Notes under the pieces: generated by a model
Told to the model about the DNA's origin: nothing
Seen by the model: only the letters and a program-made list of their open reading frames with translations
Databases searched by the model: none
Assembly: GCA_010645155.1 (NCBI GenBank)
Contig: JAAGOF010000323.1
Span: 876,183 to 940,182, forward strand
Reading direction: 5' to 3'
DNA: 64,000 nucleotides
Source of the DNA: Tigriopus japonicus
Taxonomy: Eukaryota > Arthropoda > Copepoda > Harpacticoida > Harpacticidae
Position numbers and translations under genes: made by a program
Shown here: positions 29,201 through 41,516 of the stretch, in pieces
Layout of the letters: each line of letters starts with the position of its first letter
Numbering within the stretch: position 1 is the stretch's first letter

Positions 29201-31862
29201 TCCATGTTTCAAACTGTGACTGAACGTTTTGACCTGGGATATTCGTTTTACTTCCGCAAAATTGCAAAGTTCGCTTGATACCTCTCTTTGAAGTGAGAGT
29301 TGGGCCCCATTGAGGATATTTCCAGTCCATGAAGATTGCACTCGTTGATTACACGAATATTAGCTTGCATCTTTCCTCCTCCACCCTTTAACGATTATGA
29401 TGTCTGGGATTCCTTCAATCGCAACAGATCGACCTTCATTATGGATTGTAATTTCGATATCGTTTCTTGATACAGAATCTTGAAGTTTGAGAGCCCAATC
29501 AAGAAAGGATGCAGGACTCAAGAACTCTTTGAACTGACAGGCAATTATCAAATGAGCTTGAGTCGATGCCAATTGGTCGATGTTCGTGCATTGTAAAGTG
29601 ATGAGCCAGCTATCTACCTTTTCATCCATCCATCCACCAGATGGCAAGAACAAGTCAACCGGCCTTTTTTGTTTTGTTCGATGAGAAGCCAACAAAGATT
29701 TATTGGGGGAATGAGAAGGGGGCAAGCATGCATGGGGGGGAGGAGTGTGCTGTTGGCCACTTGGCGTCTTGGATCGGCCAATAACCATCAATTAATTAAG
29801 CAACCTGATACCTCCTTTGGTGGACCTTGAGGTTTGGATTTATTGGACGGGCGGGATTTCCGATCCAATTGTCTCAAGATATCAATTGCCCACCACCAAG
29901 TTCGGGGACTGAACGCCTGTCCGCCTCAGTCGTCTGTAAATGTATATTGGACGTGCAAAAAAACTCGAAGTGTATCATCAAGATTCCCGACTCCTTCGCC
30001 CTCCTTGGAACCACATACCAAACAACTCAACACCATCATAGTCGATTCCAATTTCCAAACCCCCTCAAACAGGCTTCTTAATTGAATCGACAAGTTTTTA
30101 CGAGCCTTCTTCCTCGTCTTTTTACGGCACCTGATTTCTCTCGCCGATTTGGGGTGGCCAGAATTTTAAAACCGCCAACATCTAGAGCAGATGCATGAAT
30201 TCAGCAGATTGATTGAATAATCTGGTCGCTGTCGAATTAGAGAAGCCTTGTAAGGCAATCTTTTGATGCATAGCCAAGAATTCCAAAAAGGAGATCAAGA
30301 CGGCAAAAAATGGAGATCCAGATCGAAAGGATTAGTCTACGATTGTTCTTTCCTCCAAGGCCTTTTCTTCTCAAAGGAGGAAGAATGGCCTTTCCTTTAA
30401 TGCAGAGTAAAGAACCGAGCAGGCATATCAAACACGGAGCGTGATTCAGTGAGAGTTGGTGATGCTTGTCAGACTGATGCTTCAATAAAAGATCGAGAAC
30501 AGGGCATGGGCAAGTAGTACTGAAGTACTTCCATACATCCACACACACCACGTGGGTTGTTGAACACTACTCGTTATAATGGATATGCAAATTTGAAGGA
30601 GAAGGCAAGAACAGTCAATCCTTTTTGGCTGCCCGAACATCAACTGTTGTGATTGATGGCCATGAGAAATTGAATTCATAGCCATGACAGGCCAAGAGGA
30701 AAAAAAACTCGGCCCATTACTCCGGAGAGAGACTCGGAAGAGAGGCCCTCACACGTGGTGTATTTGGACACAAGAATGCTAATCCGTTGTGAATCCATCC
30801 AGACATTCTCCACATACTTCCGCTCCGATATCAACGGGATAATCGATCAGGCCTGAATTTGAAGAAGATGCCTAAGGTCAAGAAAAAGAGAGATGTGAGC
30901 CATACTTTGCCGTGAAATGGTGAAAATACACGGATTAGACTCTCTTTCTCCTTGAAAAGCACTACATCTACACCACACAAAAGACAGCACATCTCTTCTT
31001 CAGATAGAGTGAGAGAGTGGCAGGGACTTGCAAGCTTGTGGTAGTTGTTAGAAAATGATGGTCAAGGCACATGTCAACCCGACAGGATGAAAGCAATGAG
31101 CTCTGGATTTTTAAGCAAATGATTGAGTACGTTCATCCAGGAGTGAAAAACTATTTCTATGAGGCTCCACTGACCTTATTCGTCGTCGACGTGATAGCGT
31201 GGTTGAGCCGGTGGATGAAATAATTGCCAACTAGCAAGCCAACCTTATCCGGTTTGGGGATGGAACTCATTAAATTTGATATATATGGTATGGTTCAGGA
31301 GCGGCAAGAAATAGGTCCGTCCGCGTGGCAAAGGGGATTAAATTGGGACTCCCGTTGAATTTCAACACGACCGAATCAGCCATGAGTTATGGAAGCGTTT
31401 CCTCACTCTCGACCACAATCTGAGACCACTATGAAACTGAAATTGTTTCATTGAGTATCCCTCGAGACGTCATTTCGAGCAGCATCCCTTTACCAAAGAA
31501 TCATTCTCAATTGGGAGCTTAACGTCATCTCGCTAGAAAGAAACGGCTTAAGATCGGGTTTCGATTTGATCGGACATCAACCATCGCCATTTAAACTGGA
31601 CGTCTCAGGCTGAATCATACTTGGGCTCTGACATTATTGGTAAATAGTGAATCGAAATATTCGGAGGAAGGAAAGGGTCCCTTAAGAGGCTCTTTTGTGT
31701 GTGAACAACTCTGGACAGAAGCTTATTCAACGACAGAACCAGAGAGTGATGCTGCAAGAAAGGATTTTTTCAAATCCCAATGTTTGTTTGGCATGATTTT
31801 TTTTCTTAGCTCTCTATCGATTCAGTGATGGCTTGATCAGCTGATCCGAGGAGATTTTGGCC

Positions 31863-32093
31863 ATGGCTTTGTTCAATCACTCAACCATATTATTGGAGAA
31901 GTCTTCAATACTTGAACAAAGCAGACCATCAGGAGCCATTGTTGAGCTTCTTGAGCTACATCACAAAGGATTGAACTTCGCTCCAACAAGCCCATCAAGT
32001 GACATGGCGACCAAGAAATTTGCTTTTCGAATTGTTGGTAGAAAGAATTTTCAAGACACAAGCTGCTTAGAGACATTGAAATTCATTACCTAA
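31863..32093 (+). CDS. Hypothetical short ORF (76 aa)
   Basis: It starts at an ATG in good context (ggccATGG) and runs to a TAA before a TAATAA cluster. The peptide (MALFNHSTILLEKSSILEQS...) has a plausible amino acid mix but no signal peptide, membrane segment or motif I recognise, and no splice evidence. Could be chance. Confidence 0.12.
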   Translation: MALFNHSTILLEKSSILEQSRPSGAIVELLELHHKGLNFAPTSPSSDMATKKFAFRIVGRKNFQDTSCLETLKFIT

Positions 32094-34589
32094 TAATAAT
32101 GGCGTCGCTATTACTGCTTGAGTCGCGACCGTAATCTGCTCCTGAGTCACATTTTGTGAGAGAAGAATGGTCAAATTATTCAGGTAGAACTCATAAATCT
32201 GGCGAAGCTGGAACACTTTCCTGACCCTCGAACCTAACCATGAATAGATTGAAGTAAGTCAATTCAAAAGAGACTCCCCAAGATCTGAACGACATACAAG
32301 AAAAGGTCTCAACGGACGTGGCCTCATGAATGGTAACTCTGGAGTTTTTATGAGCTCAATAGATCTCTTTGGGTCGGGATACAACTTTGGGAGGACACTT
32401 TGAGTATCCCGAGCTTGTCTTCAGCAGTAGGGCGACCAAAGAAACAACGTGAAAGCCACCATGGAAATGCTTCAGGCATTGAGAATTGTGTCATCTTGAG
32501 AATAGTTTCAATCTATCCTCATCTCAAACGGAACATCAAGCCCAGGAACGATGAACCCGATGTGGCTTTGAGAACGAGGGTCGTCGAGTCCCAATTTTGT
32601 GGTTTGTGTCTCCTTGGTCACAATGATAAGGGTACCTACCTACGTACGTTACGTCTTGAGATTCGCTCTCCTTAAAGAGACCAATATGTCGCCGTCTTTG
32701 AAAGTCTTATAAAGTGAGAAATGGAGGGAAATTTCCTTGAAAAGGGTTCTCATTAGTGAAAACTTGGAATCAAGTCGGCCAAAAAACGGAGGAGTGTGTA
32801 ATCAGCGCACGTCGAGTGTCCCTTATGAGGGCAAGAAACTATTTTCAAAGAACTCATTCGTTGAATTTTTTGCCGCTTCACTTCTCAGCTCACTGAAAAG
32901 AAATGGCCAAAAGTTTTTTGTCGTCCTCTCTTCCTTCAGAGAGCTCTGTTTTCAAATTTAAAGGATCTCATAAGCCAAGGACATTTGGAATCCTTTCGTC
33001 GCCCAAACTCCAAAATTGAGAAACTTTTTTTTCTGCTCCTCTCTCTCTTTTTTCCCTCTGACATGGATGGCGTTTCTGAACAAGTTGTCCAATCCACGAC
33101 TCGCCTCAAACCGATTCCATTATGATAAATGACAAAAATATTGGCTTGATACAAACGATTTGTTGGATTGGAATCAACTTTGTCTTCTTTGTTTTCCAAG
33201 TCCAATTCTAGTCGATGGAAAGGGGACGACATCAAGGGGGTTGTCAACCTAGCCCAACACGGAGGGAACATAAGATGTGAGTGCAAAATGGATCGTTTAA
33301 AAGGAAATGACCATTAATGACTCTGGGATCACCGAGTTCGGTCGTCGTTGTCGTTGTTCCTCAGTCCGTAATGAATCCGCTGAGAGCTCTTTTGCAGTTT
33401 TCTCCCAAAGATACGGTGTGTTTCAAAGTGAGTGAGCTGTTAGTTCCATTTAAACCCCATGATAAATGATGTAAGTTACCGAAGGAGGAGACCACTTTAG
33501 TCCCATCAGGCAATGAATGTAGTACGTACGACCAAAAGTATGAAAGCGGAGTTACCCGGAGCAGAAATCTTTTTCATCTTCTTAGTCGTCGACATCTATG
33601 AGAGGGAAGTTTGGCAATGAAATTCTGGGTAAAGTGAAAGAATGCGCAAATGTTTGATGAATGGAAGAGACCTGAATGCCACTTGGCGAGTTCCTTTTAA
33701 AAAGTTATTGGCAAAGTTTTTTTCCTTAAAGGAATCTTATGATATATGGAAAGAGGTTTTATCGTCCCAAATGACTTGTTGGCGATGGAGGTCAACAGAG
33801 AGATAGAAAAACTCTGAAGGAGTCTATCCATTAACTTGACGTTAATGTGAGATCCTAATGATTCACAACAGTTGGGAAGCCTTAAATTGAAAATTTATCA
33901 GTTCCTCGCCCATTGTTTGTCACTTCCGTCTTGGCCCATCCTTTAGGCAAAAAAACTTTGGTCTGTGTGGGCTCTCTATTAGCACAGAAACTCAGAAAGC
34001 AAGTTCAAATCATAATCATGGCTCAAAGTTCCCCTTGAACAAAGATATCAACCGTCTTCTCGGTTCGAGTCTTTGTTTAGGATTTTCCAAAGAAAAGTTC
34101 GTGTGCCATGGATCTCTTGACTTGAAGAATGATCTTCTCCACCTCCCCGTGAAAACTTTGGAGGATCACTTAGTGCACTTTTCTGAGGCAATTTTCGGGC
34201 TCCAAACTCAACTTGACAGTTCCTCAATCCTCGATACCTTCCTTCTTGGTCGTGAGCAAGAACAAGGAACAAAAAACTCCTCCTTGGGCCCTTTTCTCTT
34301 ACCTTAGTTGATTGGAGCTAATTGATGTTTGTCTTGGTCATGAGACCGATTTCGGGCAAGGCCTCAAACAAGCTGCACAAAGTGGATTCTCTCCTTTTTA
34401 TCACTTCACTCATAAAATGTCTCAAAATTCAAACATCTCCAATCGCAAACGAAAACAATTACTCACTACTCGCCAAAAATCCGTAATTTAATAACTAGTT
34501 ACAAGTTACTTGCGGCAGGCACATCAACTACTCGCGACGATGTCTCACGTAAAACTACCGGCAATCCATAGTTTTTCTTGTTTACTCCC

Positions 34590-34765
34590 TGGCACGAGAG
34601 CCAGCCCGTGATCCCCGAGGCAGAGCGCCGTTCCAGAGCTCGGAGAAGCGGCGCGCGCAAATCCCCGACGAAAGAACAACAAACAGCTGGTTTCGCGGGG
34701 TTCGCGCCCGGTTTAGAGCGTACTAGGGGTGTTCCGAGACTCGAACCCGACCGAATGATAACCGG
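34590..34765. other. CpG-rich patch
   Basis: About 175 bases are dense in CpG (CGGCGCGCGC, TTCGCGGGGTTCGCGCCCGG), in sharp contrast to the A+T-leaning flanks. Minus-strand (34499-34948) and plus-strand (34578-34952) frames are both open across it, a common side effect of high GC. It could be a promoter-type island, part of a mobile element, or transferred DNA. Confidence 0.5.
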
Positions 34766-37700
34766 GATGAGTCTGATGATGATTATGGATTTAACTCTAG
34801 CGTTATCTGTGTTGGTTTGGGACAGGGATAACGAGATGAAATATGCGGCTGTGCGTTGTGAGAGGGATGAATCCTTATGTAAACCAACACGTGCAGGACG
34901 GTTTTCGGGAATTTCTGATTTTATGGCCACCACAACGAGAAAAACCATTTGAACCCCTCACTCGAGTCCTGGAGGGTTAGGTTGCGTTCATTATGAGCTC
35001 AGTCTTTTGGAGAGCTTGGCAAGGTTTTTATCTGAAAGGGAGGCATCTGCCCCCGTCTTATTAGTCAGGGCGGTGGCGAAATTTCAACGCAGAACTATGA
35101 CAATGATTGGTTTTTTGCGCCTTTGGGGTTGGGATGGGGAGTTTGAGGGAGATAAGAGAGGAGGCAAAAAAGTGAAATACACAGATGAACCCACGTGCAT
35201 ACGAAAAGCCTTGTCTTCGCTTTCGCTGAGTGTTGAGCATCACCAATTGTCGGTCGGGATGCGCTTTCAATTATGGTTATGGGCTAATGTCCAACCCCTT
35301 GATTTTAAGCAAATCACCACTGGAGCCTCTATCAGCATCACCCGACTTCCCATCTTTGTAGGCTCTTTGGAAGATTTTCTCCTCAATTTGGTCGAAACCT
35401 CGTTCGCTTGAACCTCGAAATGTCCGTGACAAAGTCGAGATTGCGAGGGTCTCAATAGAGCTCGTGATATCTTTATAGCCGCCTGTAAAAATTAGATATC
35501 TTTACCAGTCTCTCTCTCTGTCTTGTCTATGTGTGTTTCAGAACGAATCTCTTCTCGTCTGTCTTTCTCATCCTCTTCATTCCAACTCGAAAAGTCCGAC
35601 ACGACCCTTGTCCAATGATAAAGAAGTTAGAAATAATGAAGAAGAACGGTCTTAAAAACTTCAAGATCAGTACAAACCGATAACATTCAGGTTGCCAACT
35701 TGCTTGTAAAGAAGCTCCAGCATGGCCAACACAGACTGAGACCCATCTTTGTGAGACAAGACCGGTTGTTTTTAGGCCAACGAACCAATCCGATGTTTGA
35801 TATTAAAGGTGAGAATCGCATTTCCGGTAGCTTAAAGTTGCCCACATAGTTGAGATCAACCGCGAGATAATTGCGATGCCGTTGGAATGGAATGGACTTC
35901 AATCCCAATTGACATTAGCAGTAAAAGACACTCGCAAGAATGCTCTTCTCGCGACCGAGATTTTTGCCGAATTCCTAAAGTAATGAGGATTAGGAGCTCG
36001 GGATTTGAATGGCTACTCAAGTTGGCAAAGCTTTTGAAGACTTCTCCCTCGAGAGGAAGACGAAAGATTCTGAAAGCCGAGGAATTCTTCGTTTCAAAGT
36101 CGAGTTTTTTTCCTAGAGAGCTTACTCGAGAAAATTGTACGAATCTCCGTTTTATCCCTCCTAATCTCCGCTTGTTTCTCAGTTCTAAGCACCGAGTATT
36201 AGTGCTGAACAATACCATAGAAAGCCAACACAAGGAGAGTGAGGAGGCACTTGACCCTGAGTCAGATCTGGGATTGTGCAACAAGCCGCCCCAAAAATGT
36301 TCAGACAGACCCCGAGAGATACCATCCAGTTTTCTAAAAATAAGAATGTCTGGCAATGGTTTCTGAAGTGATAATGAGACATTATTCTCCCATTTAACCC
36401 CCCTCCAGTTGCGGCAGGCACCCCCTCCTTGATCTTCCCTGAGGGTTTTCCAACCCACCCTAGAATGGCCAAGTCACATCCAAAATCAATACAATAAACT
36501 TGGTCACTTGTTTTAAATTATATTTGACTGTCTTAAATTTGCCTTTTTTTTCTTCTAGGAGAGGTAATGTTTTCACTAATGAAGACTGTGAAGACTTGCA
36601 CCATCGATCTAGAATTCTCTGTGGTTAAAGTAGCCGGAGGCAATATCGCGAAGGTGGTTGGTTGGTTGGCCATGGGATGAGGAGCCAGAGACAACCAGAG
36701 CTGGAGAGAGCCAGGTGGTGATGATTTTTGGTCACGAGCGACCAAATTGAAGGGAATAGGACCGTCCAAGCACACAGAACCGAGTTCCTGCCAATAGAAA
36801 AAAGAGAGACGACGACGATATCTAATTATGGCTTTTCAATTATGAGTACATAATTGGCTTTTTATGTGTTATTTCAACGAGGAGGGGTCGTTTTATCGTC
36901 CGTCCACTTAAGACTGTTTTTGAGGGAGGGGAAGTATTCAATTGTCTGTTCAAGAACACTTTCAATGACCTGAGCTCGTTGGTCGAGTCGATAATCAAGG
37001 CATGGAGACTACATACAGAGAGACACGGGGAAATAATACATTTGTGATATACGAGACAAAATTTGGGACCAAATGTGAATGAATGGATAACATGTGCTCT
37101 CGTGTGTTTATTGGATGAATGGACCAGGTTGTGTGACAAAATGAATCCTCTTCCTCCCCCTCCTCCCACTTCAGATGATGCTAATCCCCCCATCCTCTTT
37201 ATGTTTACCTTTGAAGCACGATTTGCACACTTTTGTCATATTGAGTGGTGGCATCTAAACAAAGTCCTTTACGAAAATGATTTTTCAAAACATTCACCCC
37301 AATAGTTTAGACCACATGTGGATCTCAATGTCCCTAACAAAGGCATTTGTTAAATTGGTTTCAGTTAATACTTCCACACGATGACGAATGCGACTGACAT
37401 TGCGTAAATAAAATTGATCAAGTACAGACGGGACTTGAACTAGAGATCTCAGCACGATTCTATTGCACCAAATGTTGCTAAATTTGCTTGGACTCGTGGA
37501 TTTATTGACCAGAATGTCAGTTTAAAGTTGTATTGAATGGCAGAATCGTCATAAATACTGAGCCTTATCGGAACAAAACAGTCTCTGAGGGATGTTAGTC
37601 ATCTCCGGAAAGTGGGCTTGGGGACTATTTCTGTCTCTGCGAGGGGTGAAAAAAGAAGGAACCTAATTTGAGGGTTCGGATCGACTACACTCTTCAAAAT

Positions 37701-40700
37701 CGACACAGGGTTCCCGAATTGACCATGGAAATATCATGAATATAAATATAGTCTCCTCAACAAAGGATGACAAAACACGTGGATAGTGTCAAAAGATTTT
37801 GACGTTAAGACGTTAAAATCTGGGCCAGACAACAATTTTGATGATAAAACCAACAATTTAATCACTACATGCCAATTTTCAGTGTGATCCGGTTTAGGAA
37901 ATTGAAAGATGGTAGGTGGTGTCATTTTCACCCTGCTTTCTGGTGGGAGTTTGTTGACAACCAACTACTAACTTAAAAATATATTTTGCCTGTGAACTAA
38001 GTGACGAAGGATCGTATTGAAGTTAAGTACGGCATCCTGAAACAAATGTCTAATGATTATACTCAAGAAGAAAATTAATCGTTATTAACGTTTGAATAAA
38101 ATTTGATTTTAAAAATGTTGTGAAGCTAAGTTAAGCCCTCCATACATTACGTCCTCCTTGCATCAACCCAGGAGACGCAATTTTCAAATCCAATCCTATG
38201 TATGTTTTTGCTTCAAAGTTTTTGAGTTTCATGACTTTCACCTCATTTCTAAAAAGAGTCAATCCATAAAGAAACTTTCAACAATCCTTCACCCTCACCA
38301 CCTCGAAATCTTTAAAGTAACCCTGAATCCTTCTTCCGTTGTAACAGAAAGCGACACAAGTTATGGGGATGGGTCCCTTTGGACTTGATTCACTCAAATG
38401 AACTTTGCTATCGTGGCCTCTCCCCAAGTTTTGTTGGATTGCCAGGAGTCAATTACGTACCATGGGTTGGTGGTTGACGCGTCCGTCGGTGGCACCCACT
38501 CCCATGTTTGGTTTTTATCTTGAGAATTACATTTGTTGTTATCATTTGGGCAATTTGCTAAATGGCCACCATTCCTCTTTGGCCAAACGTCTAGACAGTT
38601 TTCGTGTCCAGTTTTCAGTCCCATATCTGATGATGATGCCGATGACAAAGACCCGAGTGTGCCAAAGAAACCCAGATCCCAAAAAAGTCAGCTTACACCC
38701 GCCACAATGAGTTTTGACATCTATTTGGACACCCCAAAGCCTAAAAAAAAGAACCATGATGTTTGTATACGAGACCGGGGAAGGTTCTCAAAAACACATT
38801 AGACCGTAAATGTCACTCTTGATGATCTACGGAAGTCTCTGCGGTTGGTTCGAGACCACTGACTGAATTTTGGACACCATTCACTTCATTTACATTGTTT
38901 GGATTTTTTCCTAGTGATGAGATGAATGGAAATCTTGTCAGAAGTCGGAGTTTTAATGGAATTGACTCATTTTCCATGTCTGAGGCTTTTGAAAAGGGAT
39001 GATTTCTCGCATCGCCATTCTCACAGAATCACTCATCTCCAATGTCAGTCCAAGTTGACGGAAAGAAAAGTTGAGTTGGCTTTATCTTTGCAGTGGCAAC
39101 TCTCTCAAGTCAGAATCCGAGCTGCTCGTTATCTTGGTTTTTGTGGCATCTTTTTACATTCTTTATGACAAATACCACTGAGCAAGCGAGCACGGAAAGC
39201 GTCGAGATTCTGGACGAGTCCAATGACGCTCATGATCGCCATGATATGGAATGATAAACTTTTTTCGCTTTTTCCAGCGATAGCTCTTTATCTCTTGTGA
39301 TGGAAGAGCTGCTCGCGTTTCGCTTTGGCACATTCTAACCTCGCGAGAATAAAAGGAAGAAAGGACCCCCCAACGAGGTATTTACCGAGGGATGAGGGTG
39401 GGTTGGGTTGGGTTGGCTTCCCTAGATCCTGGCACTTCAATTCTTATTATCATTCCGATCGAAGTGAGGCTATCCTATTAAGGAAATTAGTCTCATTCAG
39501 TAAGTGATAGGGACCAACAGGAACCGAGTGTTAAAATATACAAAGTTTAAGAATATTATCTGTTAGGAGCCACATTATAATACATGTCAAGAGACACCGA
39601 AAAATACATATAACTATTGGTCATCGGCAAAGGATGCATTCAATATATGCTCGAGTTTCCCTTTAAAATCAAGGGACAGTTCTAGTAAGCCAATAACGAT
39701 CCCAAAGATTGAGCTTACAAAGTGATGAGTCATTCTTCTGAAAGAACATCTTAAAGAGGAGATTATTTTCCATTATATTTATCATACCTATCATCAACAA
39801 CAGCATTGAAGAATCGCAAACGATGGTAAGAAGGGAGAAAGAACGAAGGAATGTGTTTCGTATTCCTTGACCGTTGGTTCCACTTTGGTATTCCTTGTCT
39901 ATATCGTTTGAATTGGTGCCAATCCCATTTGGATCCTCCTCCACTCCCCCTCCATTTTGCTTCTCCTGTCTCACTCGTTTTCTCCATCCTGACCATTTGC
40001 AATTTGGGTCTCTTGAACACGCAATTTTCACGTGCCTTGTTCCAAAATGTGGAACATACCACTCAAGAACCGAGAACAAGTTCCACGTGAGAGGACCTAA
40101 TCTCTTATCATGTGATCTTCTAGTCAAGCATTGAGTTTAAACTTCCAAATAAGTTCAAAGTGAGCAGTCTCAAAACCATTGGCGTGTGACAACGAGACCC
40201 TCGTTTGATGGATGTCATTGACCCTCTCGGTTCCAGCTTCAATTTCAGGGGGTTGTTGCGTTCCCAAATCTATCAATTGAAACACTGTATATATAGGCAT
40301 ATGTTTTTCAAGAGGCTCGTTTTAAACCTTTGGAATAGACAAAGAGATATGGAGGGAAAATTCAGAAAAAAAGTTATGAATATTTGAGTGGAACATAGAA
40401 CAAGGAGATGGCTTACTTGGGAACACAAACAGTAAAAGTTTTTCCTCTTTCAGTTCAGGGTGGATCTAATGTTCAACAGTGAACGAAGGTGCTTGGAACG
40501 GAATATTGAGGGTGGAAGAAGTGGAATTTCCCCTGTTCCAAGTGGGGTAATGGTACCTTGAGTCGAAATAAAAGAGGTTTGGAACCAGCATCTGTGAGCA
40601 ATATTAGGATCATCCCCATTCAGGGTAATTCATGAATAACCGAGTTTATTCGCCATTTGGCAATAACACATTGGAAATTGATGTGTTTTGGGAATGAAGT

Positions 40701-41374
40701 TCGCTTGTGGATGAATGCGCTCGTTGGCGTTTAAACTCGAAACGAGTGATTTTCATTGATGTTTGATTTCCAGATCCCTTGAGCTTTTTTCCTCCACTGA
40801 AGACGGAAAGTGCCAATTTGGACCCAGAAAAAAAGAGAGCCCTTCCTTTTCATTCCTTTGTAGCCATGTAACTTGATCCATGCCTTCAAGAGTGCTTTTT
40901 TTACTTTTGAAATACAGTCCGCTGTTCAAGCTCATCCAAAGGGTCCCTATTTGCTTTCGGCTCTCATCTTTTTTAGGTCTAGCACGGATGTAACAAAGAT
41001 CAATAATGTTTTTTCTTGTTATATACAGTAAATTTTCAGTTGAAAGCTCTTTTCATGCATATGAATAGGAAATCAAGACCTGGAATAATATCAATTTAGA
41101 ACAGTAAAGCTTCAGCTTATTCACATCTGTGTCTCTCGGAATTGAGTGGCAAAAAAAGGAAATGCCAAAAAATCTTTGGAAATGTCACTCAAATGATTCA
41201 AAGGGGAAAGTAATCTGAGTGCGCTTGTGTGAACGAAGGGCGTTTTCCACCGAAATCAAGTTTGTCTAATAGATTAGGGACTTGCCGGTTTGCACTTCAA
41301 ATGAGAGATAACCCTATGTGTTACTACTCAAAATGGCCTTGAGCCAACCTCGGAATCTTTGCTATCCAAACAAG
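34766..41374. other. No gene supported
   Basis: A 200-codon minus frame (35856-36458) overlaps a 159-codon plus frame (35887-36366). Neither has a motif, and at most one could be real. The SINE-like fragment at 37429 and the GGGTT run near 39400 are the only other features. Confidence 0.45.
37429..37485 (-). repeat. tRNA-derived SINE-like fragment
   Basis: On the minus strand the run TGGTGCAATAGAATCGTG, then CTAGTTCAAGTCCCG, resembles a tRNA body with a B box (GTTCAAGTCCC) and a decayed A box. The arms do not fold into a full cloverleaf, so it is not a functional tRNA. Confidence 0.3.
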
Positions 41375-41516
41375 GCTGGCTGATCCTCAACAAGAGTCGA
41401 GAGGTTCCCTTGAGGCGTTGAGGCGGACAACGTTCTCGATCTTCAACGAACTTGGGAATTGGACCGGTTCCCTGGGATATCGGGCGTATTTTCTCGTCAC
41501 GCTGCTCTTTTACGCG
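41375..41516 (+). CDS. Candidate internal exon of an unidentified membrane protein
   Basis: The frame is open from 41343 and ends at a perfect TACGCG/GTAAGT donor (last exon base 41516). The most likely acceptor is the AG at 41373-41374 after a pyrimidine-containing stretch. The translation looks coding: LEALRRTTFSIFNELGNW, then TGSLGYRAYFLVTLLFYA, ending in a hydrophobic segment that could be the start of a membrane helix. I do not recognise the family. No matching next exon was found before the channel genes. It may belong to a gene whose other exons are in the unassigned 5' region. Confidence 0.35.

Larger units (their letters stand above)
25174..34589. other. No gene supported
   Basis: GAT and GGTT repeats, poly(G/A) runs near 29735 and short frames only. 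No domain, RNA gene or transposon protein seen, apart from the short ORF at 31863. Confidence 0.5.

Noticed and set aside
34499..34948. 149-codon minus ORF over the CpG-rich patch
   Set aside because: High GC lowers stop frequency; the opposite strand is open too, and the translation is not recognisable.
35856..36458. 200-codon minus ORF overlapping a 159-codon plus ORF
   Set aside because: No domain, signal or splice support. Mutual overlap indicates a stop-poor stretch rather than a gene.
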